Assembly (NCBI GenBank): GCA_018241525.1 | Contig: JAFEDR010000014.1 | Coordinates: 62,001-126,000, forward strand | Direction: 5' to 3' | Source of the DNA: Pseudomonadota bacterium | GTDB lineage: Bacteria; Pseudomonadota; Gammaproteobacteria; Steroidobacterales; Steroidobacteraceae | Length of the DNA stretch: 64,000 nt | Shown: piece by piece, positions 29,235 through 37,850 of the stretch | Position numbering within the stretch: the first letter of the stretch is position 1 | How the letters are laid out: every line of letters begins with the position of its first letter | Made by a program: the position numbers and the translations under genes | Notes under the pieces: model-generated | What the model was told of the DNA's origin: nothing | Databases searched by the model: none | What the model saw: only the letters and a program-made list of their open reading frames with translations

Positions 29235-30656
29235 TCAGCCGATCGCCTTGACCGCCTGGATCAGCTGGTTCACCGCGCCCTGCGCGTCGCCGTACAGCAT
29301 GCGGGTGTTGTCGAGGTAGAAGAGCGCGTTCTCGATGCCCGAGAAGCCCTGGCCCTGGCCGCGCTTGATCACCACCACGTTCTTGGCCTTGTCGGCGTTC
29401 AGGATCGGCATGCCGTAGATCGGGCTCGACTTGTCGTTGCGCGCCACCGGGTTCACGACGTCGTTGGCGCCGATGATCAGCGCGACGTCGGTGGTCTCGA
29501 ACTCGGCGTTCACTTCCTCGAGGTCGGCGATCAGGTCGTAGGGCACGCCCGCCTCGGCGAGCAGCACGTTCATGTGGCCCGGCATGCGGCCGGCGACCGG
29601 GTGGATCGCGAAGCGCACCGTCACGCCGCGGTGCTGCAGCAGCTGCGCCAGCTCCCAGACCTTGTGCTGCGCCTGGCCGACCGCCATGCCGTAGCCCGGC
29701 ACCACGATCACCTTCTGCGCGAAGGCCATCATGACGCCGGCGTCGTTCGCGTCGATCGGCTTCTGCGAGCCGGTGACGGTGCCGCCGGCCGCGCCGCCGG
29801 TGTCGCCGAAGCCCGAGAACAGCACGTTGCCGAGCGAGCGGTTCATGGCCTTCGCCATCAGCTGCGTCAGGAGCGTGCCCGCCGAGCCGACCACGGTGCC
29901 GGCGATGATCATCGCCGCGTTGTTGAGCACGAAGCCCTCGAAGCCGACCGCGAGGCCGGTGAGCGCGTTGTACAGCGAGATCACGACCGGCATGTCGGCG
30001 CCGCCGATCGGCAGCGTCATCGTGATGCCGAGCACCAGGGCGAGCAGGAAGAAGGCCGTGACGACCCCGGGGGTCGCGTGCGCGCCGGTAGCGATCAGCG
30101 CGCCGTGCAGCACCGCCGCCGCCAGGATCACGAGGTTCAGCACCTGCTGGCCGCTGAAGCGGAACGACTTCTTGATGAGGCCCTGCAGCTTGCCGAAGGC
30201 GATGCCGCTGCCCGAGAACGACACCGAGCCGATCAGCCCGCCGAGCACGGCGAGCGTGCCGACCGCGAGCGGCTGCTCGACGCCCTTGTAGAGCTCGACC
30301 GCGGCGATCGCCGCCGCGGCGCCGCCGCCGAAGCCGTTGTAGAGCGCGATCATCTGCGGCATGTCGGTCATCGCGACCCGCTTGCCCGACCACCAGGCGA
30401 GCGCGCCACCGACGGCGATCGCGACCACCACCAGCCCGAAGTTGGTGGCGAGCTCCGGTCCGTGGCCGACGCCGGTGGCCGGGGCGAGGAAGGTCACCAG
30501 CGTCGCGATCACCATGCCGAGGCCGGCCCAGAGGATGCCGCCGCGCGCGGTGACCGGCGAGCTCATGCGCTTGAGGCCGGTGATGAACAGGAACGCCACC
30601 AGGATGTAGGCGGCGTCGATGATCCACTTCGCGGCCGAGGGGTTCAGGAAGGACAT
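29235..30656 (-). CDS. pntB: NAD(P) transhydrogenase subunit beta
   Basis: 473 aa from ATG 30656. N-terminal half is about nine membrane helices (domain II); the C-terminal domain III binds NADP(H): 'VVPGYGMAVGQAQHKVWELAQLL', 'RFAIHPVAGRMPGHMNVLLAEAGVPYD', 'ALIIGANDVVNPVARNDKSSPIYGMPIL'. With PntAA and PntAB it uses the proton gradient to reduce NADP+ with NADH. Starts next to pntAB. Confidence 0.97.
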   Translation of the reverse strand: MSFLNPSAAKWIIDAAYILVAFLFITGLKRMSSPVTARGGILWAGLGMVIATLVTFLAPATGVGHGPELATNFGLVVVAIAVGGALAWWSGKRVAMTDMPQMIALYNGFGGGAAAAIAAVELYKGVEQPLAVGTLAVLGGLIGSVSFSGSGIAFGKLQGLIKKSFRFSGQQVLNLVILAAAVLHGALIATGAHATPGVVTAFFLLALVLGITMTLPIGGADMPVVISLYNALTGLAVGFEGFVLNNAAMIIAGTVVGSAGTLLTQLMAKAMNRSLGNVLFSGFGDTGGAAGGTVTGSQKPIDANDAGVMMAFAQKVIVVPGYGMAVGQAQHKVWELAQLLQHRGVTVRFAIHPVAGRMPGHMNVLLAEAGVPYDLIADLEEVNAEFETTDVALIIGANDVVNPVARNDKSSPIYGMPILNADKAKNVVVIKRGQGQGFSGIENALFYLDNTRMLYGDAQGAVNQLIQAVKAIG

Positions 30657-30964
30657 CAGGGGTGCCCTCCGGAGGGCTTCTTCTGGCCGCTCGACTTGAA
30701 CATCTCGAGCATGCGCTCGGTGACGACGTAGCCACCGACCGCGTTGCCGGCCGCCATCGCCACGCCGATGAAGCCGATCACGCGGGCGAGCGGCGAGCTC
30801 GCCTCGAACATCGCGTACATCGCGCCGACCAGCACGATGCCGTGCACGAAGTTCGAGCCCGACATCAGCGGCGTGTGCAGGATCACCGGCACCCGCGAGA
30901 TGACCTCGTAGCCGGTGAAGGCCGCGAGCATGAAGATGTAGATGGCGATCACGCCGTCGATCAT
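30656..30964 (-). CDS. pntAB: NAD(P) transhydrogenase subunit alpha, membrane part
   Basis: 102 aa, three hydrophobic helices (about 2-20, 36-54, 60-82). 'FTGYEVISRVPVILHTPLMSGSNFVHGIVLVGAMYA' is the conserved membrane domain of the split alpha subunit. Its stop overlaps the ATG of pntB by one base, which couples their translation. Split pntAA/pntAB is the arrangement found in many alpha- and gammaproteobacteria. Confidence 0.95.
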   Translation of the reverse strand: MIDGVIAIYIFMLAAFTGYEVISRVPVILHTPLMSGSNFVHGIVLVGAMYAMFEASSPLARVIGFIGVAMAAGNAVGGYVVTERMLEMFKSSGQKKPSGGHP

Positions 30965-30977
30965 GGGGGTCGCTCCT

Positions 30978-32126
30978 TCAGCCGTTCGCGAGCAGCTTGG
31001 CGGTGGGCTCGTGTCGGACCTCGCCGGCGTGCGTGAGGACCGTGCCCTTGAAGACGTCGTCGTTCCAGTCGATCGTCAGCACGCCCTGCTTGAGCGCGGG
31101 GCTCAGCAGGTTGTAGAGGTTGCGGGCGTACATCTCGCTCGCGTGGTAGGCGAGCTGCGAGGGCAGGTTCACGGGGCCGACGATCTTGACGGCGCCGTGC
31201 ACGACCGTCTCGCCGGCGCGAGTCAGCTCGCAGTTGCCGCCGTTCTCGGCGAGGATGTCGACGATCACGGCGCCCGGCTTCATGCGCTCGACCGCGGCGC
31301 GCGACACGATCCGCGGCGCCGGCCGGCCGGGGACGCCGGCGGTCGTGATCACGACGTCGGCGACCGCGATGCGCGCGTCGAGCACGTCCTGCTGCTTCTG
31401 CTTCTCCTCCGCCGTCAGCTCGCGCGCGTAGCCGCCCGCGCCCTCGGCGGTGACGCCGGTCTCGACGAACTTCGCACCGAGCGACTTCACCTGGTCGCGG
31501 GTTGCGCTACGGACGTCGTACGCCTCGACGATCGCGCCGAGGCGCTTCGCGGTCGCGATCGCCTGCAGGCCGGCGACGCCGACGCCGACGATCAGCACCT
31601 GCGCCGGGCGGATGGTGCCGGCGGCGGTGGTCAGCATCGGGAAGAAGCGGTCGAGGGTGCTGGCGCCGATCAGCACCGCCTTGTAGCCGGCGATCGCCGC
31701 CTGCGAGGACAGCGCGTCCATCGACTGGGCGCGCGAGATGCGCGGCACGAGCTCCATCGCGAAGCTGGTGACCTTGCGGTCGCGCAGCACCTTCACCGCC
31801 GGCAGGTGGTTGTGCGGCTGCATGAAGCCCGCGTGCACCGCGCCCTCGCGGATCCGGCCGGCCTCGGCCGGCGTCAGCGGCTGCACCTTGAGCAAGAGGT
31901 CGGCACGGCCGTAGACCGCGTCGGCGTCCGCGAACTCGACGTTCTTGTAGAGCGCGTCCGGGAACTGCGCGGGGCTGCCCGCGCCGCGCTCGATCAGCAC
32001 CCGGGCGCCGGCGGCCGCGAATTTCGCGGCGACCTCGGGGACGAGCGCGACCCGGGACTCGCCCGGCTGCGTCTCGCGCGGCACGCCGACCACGATACCG
32101 GTGGCGGCTTCTCTGGCGTCGGACAT
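30978..32126 (-). CDS. pntAA: NAD(P) transhydrogenase subunit alpha, NAD-binding part
   Basis: 382 aa from ATG 32126, with GGGAGG seven bases upstream; an open frame extends 16 codons further without a better start. 'VGVPRETQPGESRVALVPEVAAKF', 'FMQPHNHLPAVKVLRD' and the Rossmann motif 'VGVGVAGLQAIATAKRLGA' identify domain I. Cytoplasmic, binds NAD(H). First gene of pntAA-pntAB-pntB-dctA; 13 bases before pntAB. Confidence 0.96.
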   Translation of the reverse strand: MSDAREAATGIVVGVPRETQPGESRVALVPEVAAKFAAAGARVLIERGAGSPAQFPDALYKNVEFADADAVYGRADLLLKVQPLTPAEAGRIREGAVHAGFMQPHNHLPAVKVLRDRKVTSFAMELVPRISRAQSMDALSSQAAIAGYKAVLIGASTLDRFFPMLTTAAGTIRPAQVLIVGVGVAGLQAIATAKRLGAIVEAYDVRSATRDQVKSLGAKFVETGVTAEGAGGYARELTAEEKQKQQDVLDARIAVADVVITTAGVPGRPAPRIVSRAAVERMKPGAVIVDILAENGGNCELTRAGETVVHGAVKIVGPVNLPSQLAYHASEMYARNLYNLLSPALKQGVLTIDWNDDVFKGTVLTHAGEVRHEPTAKLLANG

Positions 32127-32224
32127 CGATGGCCTCCCGGAGCGACCCGCACAGCCCGGAACCTGAGCCGGCACGCAAGGCGACGGGTCCCGAAATTGCG
32201 TTGTGATTGAATGCCTTGCGTCGT

Positions 32225-32253
32225 TTGATTATGGCACAGGCGTTTCGTATCTT
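32225..32253 (+). promoter_or_regulatory. Candidate sigma-70 promoter of the HNH operon
   Basis: TTGATT 32225-32230, 17-base spacer, TATCTT 32248-32253. The start site would fall at about 32260, the A of the ATG, so the transcript could be leaderless even though an ACAGGG sequence sits just before ATG. Confidence 0.45.
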
Positions 32254-32259
32254 ACAGGG

Positions 32260-32928
32260 ATGTCCCCGCGATCCGCTCCGAAGAAGTCCCTACACGCGCC
32301 GCCCGCGGGGCGCGCGACCGCCCCGCAGCCCTCGCTCGCGCAGCAGGTGCTGCGCACCGACGTCGCCGGGATGCCGCTCGAGTGGATCGACTACCGCGAG
32401 GCGGTGCGCCTCTACCACATGGGCCAGGTCGCCTACGCCTGCGGCTCGCTGCTCTACCGGCTGCGCGGCGGTACCAACGCGAAGAGCGGCGAGCGCACCA
32501 TCGTCGACGTCAGCTCGATCGTCGCGACCACCGGCCACTCGCACAACCCCGGGACGCTGCGCAGCGACTACGTGCCGCCGCTCAACAACGAGACGCTGTT
32601 CAAGCGCGACGGCTACCTGTGCCTCTACTGCGGCCTCAAGTTCCAGACGCCGCTGCTGTCGCGCGACCACATCCGGCCGTTCTGCCGCGGCGGCGAGGAC
32701 ACCTGGACCAACGTCGTGACCGCCTGCCGGCGCTGCAACAACGCCAAGGCCTCGCGCACCCCCGAGGAGGCCGGCATGCAGCTGCTGGCGGTGCCGTTCA
32801 CGCCGACCTACGCCGAGTACATCTACCTGAAGGGCCGGCGCGTGCTCGCCGACCAGATGGAGTACCTGCTCGCGCACTTCCCGCGCACGAGCCCGCTGCA
32901 CTCGCGGATCCGCGCCGGCCACCACTGA
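32260..32928 (+). CDS. HNH endonuclease family protein
   Basis: 222 aa from ATG 32260. The C-terminal half holds the nuclease: 'YLCLYCGLKFQTPLLSRDHIRPFCRGGEDTWTNVVTACRRCNNAKASRTPEE', with CxxC zinc pairs and the HNH catalytic His in RDHI. The N-terminal part (WIDYREAVRLYHMGQVAYACGS) is typical of the stand-alone HNH proteins of proteobacteria, whose target is unknown. First gene of a three-gene operon; 3 bases before the exonuclease. Confidence 0.9.
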   Translation: MSPRSAPKKSLHAPPAGRATAPQPSLAQQVLRTDVAGMPLEWIDYREAVRLYHMGQVAYACGSLLYRLRGGTNAKSGERTIVDVSSIVATTGHSHNPGTLRSDYVPPLNNETLFKRDGYLCLYCGLKFQTPLLSRDHIRPFCRGGEDTWTNVVTACRRCNNAKASRTPEEAGMQLLAVPFTPTYAEYIYLKGRRVLADQMEYLLAHFPRTSPLHSRIRAGHH

Positions 32929-32931
32929 CCG

Positions 32932-33828
32932 ATGCCGGCGGTCCACCTCGTCGACGCGAGCTTCTTCGTGTTCCGCGCCTACTACTCGGTGCCCGAGCAC
33001 ATGACCGACCGCGAGGGCCGGCCGGTCAACGCGCTGTACGGCTTCGCCCGCTTCCTGTCGGACCTGCTGGAGCGCGAGAAGCCGGAGTACCTGGCGGTCG
33101 CCTTCGACGAGTCGCTCGCGAGCTCGTTCCGCAACCGCCTGTACCCCGCCTACAAGGCGAACCGCGAGCCCGCGCCGCCGGCGCTCAAGGAGCAGTTCGC
33201 GCGCTGCCGCGAGCTCTGCCGCCACCTCGGGCTTGCCGAGTTCGGCAGCCCCGAGTACGAGGCCGACGACATCATCGGCACGCTCGCCTGGCGACTGCGC
33301 GCCGAGGGTTTCCAGTCGACGCTCGTGACCCGCGACAAGGACCTGGCGCAGCTGATCCGCCAGGGCGACGAGTTCTGGGACTACATGGCCGAGGAGCGGC
33401 TCGGCTACGCCGAGATCCCGGATCGCTTCGGCGTGCGCCCCGAGCGCATCGCCGACTTCCTCGCACTGACCGGCGATGCGGTCGACAACATCCCGGGCGT
33501 GCCCGGCATCGGCAAGAAGACCGCGGCGGCGCTCTTGGCCGCGTTCGACTCGCTCGAGGACCTCTATGGCGCGCTCGAGCGCGTGCCGACGCTGCCGATC
33601 CGCGGCGCCGCCGGCGTCGCGCAGAAGCTCGCCGACCACCGCGCCGCCGCGTTCCTCGCCCGCGAGCTGACCCGCATCGCCTGCGACATGCCGCTCGCCG
33701 CCGATGCCGGCACGCTGCGCCGCCAGGCGCCCGACCTCGCGGCGCTCGGCGACTTCTACGACCGGGCCGGCTTCGGGCCGATGCTGCGCCGCCAGGCCGA
33801 GCGCATCGCCGCGCGCGCCGCGGCCTGA
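32932..33828 (+). CDS. 5'-3' exonuclease (PolA N-terminal domain / Xni family)
   Basis: 298 aa from ATG 32932. FEN-type acidic motifs in order: 'VDASFFVFRAYYSVP', 'AVAFDES', 'SPEYEADDIIGTLAW', 'TRDKDLAQLI', 'LTGDAVDNIPGVPGIGKKTAAALLAAF' (helix-hairpin-helix). All metal-binding aspartates appear kept. It removes flaps or RNA primers; longer than Xni (about 250 aa) and lacks polymerase domains. Tight operon with HNH and kinase genes. Confidence 0.92.
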   Translation: MPAVHLVDASFFVFRAYYSVPEHMTDREGRPVNALYGFARFLSDLLEREKPEYLAVAFDESLASSFRNRLYPAYKANREPAPPALKEQFARCRELCRHLGLAEFGSPEYEADDIIGTLAWRLRAEGFQSTLVTRDKDLAQLIRQGDEFWDYMAEERLGYAEIPDRFGVRPERIADFLALTGDAVDNIPGVPGIGKKTAAALLAAFDSLEDLYGALERVPTLPIRGAAGVAQKLADHRAAAFLARELTRIACDMPLAADAGTLRRQAPDLAALGDFYDRAGFGPMLRRQAERIAARAAA

Positions 33829-33830
33829 GC

Positions 33831-34712
33831 GTGGAACGCGGTCTCGCCGCCGCGCTCGCGGCCGCGATCGGCCGGCCAGTCGCGCCCGCCCCGGGGCCGG
33901 CCGTGCCGGGCGGCTCGATCGACGCCGCCCACCGCTGGGAGACCCCGACCGGCCCGGTGTTCGTGAAGCTCGCGGCCGCCACCGCGGCGCCGCGCCACGA
34001 GGCCGAGGCCCACGGCCTCGCGACGCTCGCGGCGAGCGGCACGGTGCGCGTGCCGGGCGTGCTCGGTCGCGGCGTGGCGGCCGGCCAGTCCTTCCTCGCG
34101 CTCGAGTGGCTCGAGCTCGGCGCGACGCCCGACCGCGCCGACCGCGCGCTCGGCCGCCAGCTCGCGCGGCTGCACCGCGTGACCGCCCCCGCCTTCGGGC
34201 TCGAGCGCGACAACTTCCTGGGCGCCAGCGCGCAGTCGAACGGCGTCGAGGCCGACTGGCCGCGCTTCCTGCTGACCCGGCGCCTCGCGCCGCAGCTCGA
34301 GCGCGCCGCGCAGGGCAACCGCGACCCGAAGCTGATCGTGCGCGGCGAGCGGCTGCTCGGCAGCCTGCCGGCGTTCTACCGCGACTACCGGCCGGTGCCG
34401 TCGCTGCTGCACGGCGACCTGTGGGCCGGCAACCGCGGCGCGCTGTCGCGCGAGGAGCCGGTCGTCTACGACCCGGCCTGCTACTACGGCGACCGCGAGG
34501 CGGAGCTGGCGATGACGCGGCTGTTCCCGGGCTTCAGCCCGGACTTCTACGCCGCCTACGCGGCGGCCTGGCCGCTGGCGCCGGGGGCGGAGGCGCGCGT
34601 GGGGCTGCACCAGCTCTACCACGTGCTGAACCACCTGAACCTGTTCGGGCCGCCGTACGACCGCGCGGCGCTCGCGATCGTCGACCGGCTGCTCGCGAGC
34701 ATCGGCGGCTGA
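33831..34712 (+). CDS. Fructosamine kinase family protein
   Basis: 293 aa from GTG 33831, two bases after the exonuclease stop. 'GGSIDAAHRWETPTGPVFVKLAA' (nucleotide loop and Lys), 'LLHGDLWAGNRGAL' (catalytic loop) and 'YDPACYYGDREAELAMTRLF' (metal-binding) match fructosamine-3-kinase-like enzymes. They phosphorylate glycated amines so that the sugar falls off. Linked to two nuclease genes. Confidence 0.92.
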   Translation: MERGLAAALAAAIGRPVAPAPGPAVPGGSIDAAHRWETPTGPVFVKLAAATAAPRHEAEAHGLATLAASGTVRVPGVLGRGVAAGQSFLALEWLELGATPDRADRALGRQLARLHRVTAPAFGLERDNFLGASAQSNGVEADWPRFLLTRRLAPQLERAAQGNRDPKLIVRGERLLGSLPAFYRDYRPVPSLLHGDLWAGNRGALSREEPVVYDPACYYGDREAELAMTRLFPGFSPDFYAAYAAAWPLAPGAEARVGLHQLYHVLNHLNLFGPPYDRAALAIVDRLLASIGG

Positions 34713-34737
34713 GCCCGCCACCGACCGCGCGGCCCCG

Positions 34738-36909
34738 TCAGCCGGCGAGCACGTCCGCGACCGCGCGCGCGACGAGGCGCGCCTCGAGCCGCGCACGCAG
34801 GCCGCGCGGCGCGTCGAGCCCGAGGCGCGCGAGGTAGGGCGCGAGCTCGGGCTCCGCCGGTGCAGGCAGCACCGCCCGCGCGAGCGCGCGCAGGCGCCCG
34901 CCGCGGGTCGCGGTCGCGGCCTTAAGCCCCTCGAGCGCCTTGGCGAGCACGATCTCCTCGGCCGTGAAGTCGGTGCCGAACGGGAACTCCGAGAAGAGCC
35001 CCTCGGCGCGGAACGGCGCGAGCGCGCGCGCGAGCACCGCCGGCAGGTTCTGCCGCTGCGACTCGGGGATCCGGTAGCCGCGCTCGATCTTGCCGGCGCG
35101 CTGCGCCTCGGCGAGCAGCTCGTCCTGGAAGCGCGAGTCGGCGATCGCGACGAGCGCCGCGACGCAGTCGCGGTCGGTCCGGCCGCGCAGCAGCGCCACC
35201 CCGTACTCGGTGACCACCACGTCGCGCAGGTGCCGCGGGATCGTCGTGTGGCCGTAGTTCCAGACCAGGTTCGAGCGCGTCACGCCGTCCTTGGTGCGGG
35301 TCGCGCGCACCAGCAGGATCGAGTGCGCCTCCGGCAGCGCCTGCGCCATCGCCACGAAGTTGTACTGGCCGCCGACGCCGCTGACCACCTGGCCGCTGGC
35401 GAGCCCGTCCGAGACCGCGGCGCCGAGCCCGGTCACCATCATCGTCGAGTTCACGAAGCGCGCGTGGCGGCGCTGCGCGACCTTGAGCGCCTGCTCGGGG
35501 CCGGCGAGGTCGTTGGTGAAGCTGATGCGGGTCATGTCGAAGGCGCTGCGGTCCGCCTCCGGCAGCTCGCGCAGCGCCCCGTAGAAGCCGCGCGGGCCGA
35601 GGAAGAAGCCGGCGTGCAGCACCTTGCCGTGGTCGAGCCGGCGGGCGAGGCAGGTAGCGGCGAGCGCGCTCCTCGCCGCCGGGTCATCCAGCCGCGCCTC
35701 GAGGCGCGCGCCGTCGGGGGAGATCACGGTCGCGGGCGCCGCGAAGCGCGTCCCCGGCAGGAACAGCCCGCAGGCCTCGAGGGCCGCGAACGAGGCGGCG
35801 TCGAGCGCCGTCAGTCCGCCCCGGGCGAGCGCGACCAGCGTCTCGACGTCGACGGGCTCGGTGATGGCGCCGTCGTCGAGCAGCCGCTGCAGCAGCGCGT
35901 GCGGGTAGACCCGCCGCGACAGGATGCCGCTGCGGTAGAGGTCGAGGAAGCCGTCGACGAACATCTCGGTGCAGGCGTAGAGGCCGCGCTCGAGCGGCGC
36001 CAGCCCGCCGAGCGCCTCGATCGCCGCGCCGTGCCGGGCGCTGAGCCCGGTCGCATCGAGCGCGCGCCGGAACGCCTCGTTGCGCTGCTGCCGCAGCTGC
36101 AGCGCGTAGACGCAGGCGTCGCCGAGCTCGCCGATGCCGAGCTGCAGCGTGCCGCCGTCGCGCACCAGCGCCGCGGCGTGCAGCCCGATCGCGTGCTCGG
36201 CGTCGTGGATCGCGAGGTTCGGTGGGCCGTACGGGTCGTGGTCGTAGCGCGGGTGGTCGACCAGGAAGTCGATGCGCTCCTCGGCGAGGCGCGCGCCGCC
36301 GGTCATGAACGGCAGCCGCCGGTTCACCGCACCGATGTACACCGAGTCGTGGCCGCGGGCGCGCTCGACGGCGAGCGCGTCCAGGAGGTCGTGCGTCAGG
36401 TCGGGGTTCGAGGACAGCGAGTACTCCGCGCCGCCCGGCGCCGCGCGCACCGCGAGCGCCTGTACGAACACGTTGACGCCGAGCGCGATGCCCTCGCGCA
36501 CCACGTGCGTGTAGTTCACCGACACGTAGTGCTGCTGCATCGGCTCGTTGCCGAGCCAGGCCCCGGCCTGCAGGTAGAACTCCCGCACTTCGACGTTCGG
36601 CGGCAGCCGCCCCTGGCGGGCCGCCTTGACGTACTCGAGGTCGGGGTAGTCGCCGAAGAGCCGCTCGACGAAGGGCCCCAGAAAGCGCCGCTCGAGGTCG
36701 CTGCTGCCCTCGGGGCGGTTCAGCGACAGCGCCGTCAGGATCGTGAGCCGGATGCCGGGATCGCGCGCCGCGCGGCGGTAGAACTCGTTCAGCAGCGCGT
36801 TCGGCTTGCCGATCGCGAGCGGGGCGGCGATCACGAGCCGCGACCCGAGGCGGCGCAGCGTCGCCTCGACGCACTCGCCGACGTCGTCGAAGCGCTGCGG
36901 GCCGCTCAT
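34738..36909 (-). CDS. Acetyl-CoA hydrolase/transferase family protein
   Basis: 723 aa from ATG 36909. The C-terminal half is the CoA-transferase domain: 'NSTMMVTGLGAAVSDGLASGQVVSGVGGQYNFVAMA', 'GHTTIPRHLRDVVVTEYGVALLRGRTDRD'. The N-terminal half (LVIAAPLAIGKPNALLNEFYRRA ... ) is the longer form found in proteobacteria. It moves CoA between acyl donors and acceptors, or hydrolyses acetyl-CoA; substrate unknown. Single gene between convergent neighbours, 114 bases from the divergent yceI-like gene. Confidence 0.9.
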   Translation of the reverse strand: MSGPQRFDDVGECVEATLRRLGSRLVIAAPLAIGKPNALLNEFYRRAARDPGIRLTILTALSLNRPEGSSDLERRFLGPFVERLFGDYPDLEYVKAARQGRLPPNVEVREFYLQAGAWLGNEPMQQHYVSVNYTHVVREGIALGVNVFVQALAVRAAPGGAEYSLSSNPDLTHDLLDALAVERARGHDSVYIGAVNRRLPFMTGGARLAEERIDFLVDHPRYDHDPYGPPNLAIHDAEHAIGLHAAALVRDGGTLQLGIGELGDACVYALQLRQQRNEAFRRALDATGLSARHGAAIEALGGLAPLERGLYACTEMFVDGFLDLYRSGILSRRVYPHALLQRLLDDGAITEPVDVETLVALARGGLTALDAASFAALEACGLFLPGTRFAAPATVISPDGARLEARLDDPAARSALAATCLARRLDHGKVLHAGFFLGPRGFYGALRELPEADRSAFDMTRISFTNDLAGPEQALKVAQRRHARFVNSTMMVTGLGAAVSDGLASGQVVSGVGGQYNFVAMAQALPEAHSILLVRATRTKDGVTRSNLVWNYGHTTIPRHLRDVVVTEYGVALLRGRTDRDCVAALVAIADSRFQDELLAEAQRAGKIERGYRIPESQRQNLPAVLARALAPFRAEGLFSEFPFGTDFTAEEIVLAKALEGLKAATATRGGRLRALARAVLPAPAEPELAPYLARLGLDAPRGLRARLEARLVARAVADVLAG

Positions 36910-37023
36910 GCCGCGAGGCCCGCGGGCAGCGTCCCGCGGCTCGCGCTACGCTTCAGGGCACGCCGCGCACGGTCGGCGGGGCAGGCGGTCGGGAGGCGGG
37001 GTGGCACGCAGCGGGATCCTCGG

Positions 37024-37767
37024 ATGAGCGACGAGTCTAGCAGCGCGCACCGCGCGGCCGCGGCCGCGGCGCTGGCGCTCGTCGCGGCTGCCTGCACGCC
37101 CGCGCCGCGTCCGGCACCGCCGCCCGCCGCGGTGACCGCGGCCGCGCCGGCGGCGGTCGCCGGCCGTCACTATCGCCTGGACGTCGAGCACTCGACGCTG
37201 ACGATCCTCGCCTACCGCGCAGGACCGCTCGCACGGCTCGGCCACAACCACGTGCTGATCGCGCGCACGCTCGAGGGCGAGGTCACGCTGCCGGCCGACC
37301 CCGCCGCCGCGCGCTTCCGGCTCGCGTTCCCGGTGGCGACGCTTGCGATCGACGAGCCCGCGGCGCGCGCCGCCGAGGGCGAGGCGTTCGCGAGCGTGCC
37401 GAGCGCGGCCGATATCGAGGGCACGCGCCGCAACCTGCTCGGGCCCGCGGTGCTCGATGCGACGACGTTCCCGCGTCTCGCGATCGAGGGGCATGGCGCG
37501 CGGGCGGACGGTGCGCTCGCGGCGGTCGCGGTCGTGACCGTGCGCGGCCACGAGTCGACGCTGTCGGTGCCGGTCGCGCTCACGACGGAGGCGGGCAGCG
37601 GGGCGCTCCTCGCCGAGGGCGCCTTCGAGCTGCGCCAGTCCGACCTCGGCCTCGAGCCCTTCAGCATCGGCCTCGGCGCGCTGCAGGTGCGCGATGCGCT
37701 CGCGATCCGCTTCCGGCTGCGGGCGACGCCGGACGAGGCCCCGCCGGGCACCGGCGCAAGTCCCTGA
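37024..37767 (+). CDS. YceI-family lipoprotein
   Basis: 247 aa from ATG 37024. Lipobox ALVAAAC (Cys about residue 24), then a proline/alanine-rich linker and a YceI domain: 'HYRLDVEHSTLTILAYRAGPLARLGHNHVLI', 'AEGEAFASVPSAADIEGTRRNLLG', 'FELRQSDLGLEPFSIGLGALQVRDALAIRFRL'. YceI proteins are lipocalin-like barrels that bind isoprenoid-type lipids in the periplasm. Role here unknown. Confidence 0.87.
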   Translation: MSDESSSAHRAAAAAALALVAAACTPAPRPAPPPAAVTAAAPAAVAGRHYRLDVEHSTLTILAYRAGPLARLGHNHVLIARTLEGEVTLPADPAAARFRLAFPVATLAIDEPAARAAEGEAFASVPSAADIEGTRRNLLGPAVLDATTFPRLAIEGHGARADGALAAVAVVTVRGHESTLSVPVALTTEAGSGALLAEGAFELRQSDLGLEPFSIGLGALQVRDALAIRFRLRATPDEAPPGTGASP

Positions 37768-37850
37768 TCGGCAAGGCCCGGGCGACCGCCCGAGCCCGGT
37801 CGGTACTTCCCCCGATGGGGCCCGCCCGGGGTCCGCTTCACCATCGCGCC

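Noticed and set aside
35230..37023. Long N-terminal extension of the YceI frame
   Set aside because: It is antisense of the CoA-transferase gene; the lipoprotein signal begins at 37024.
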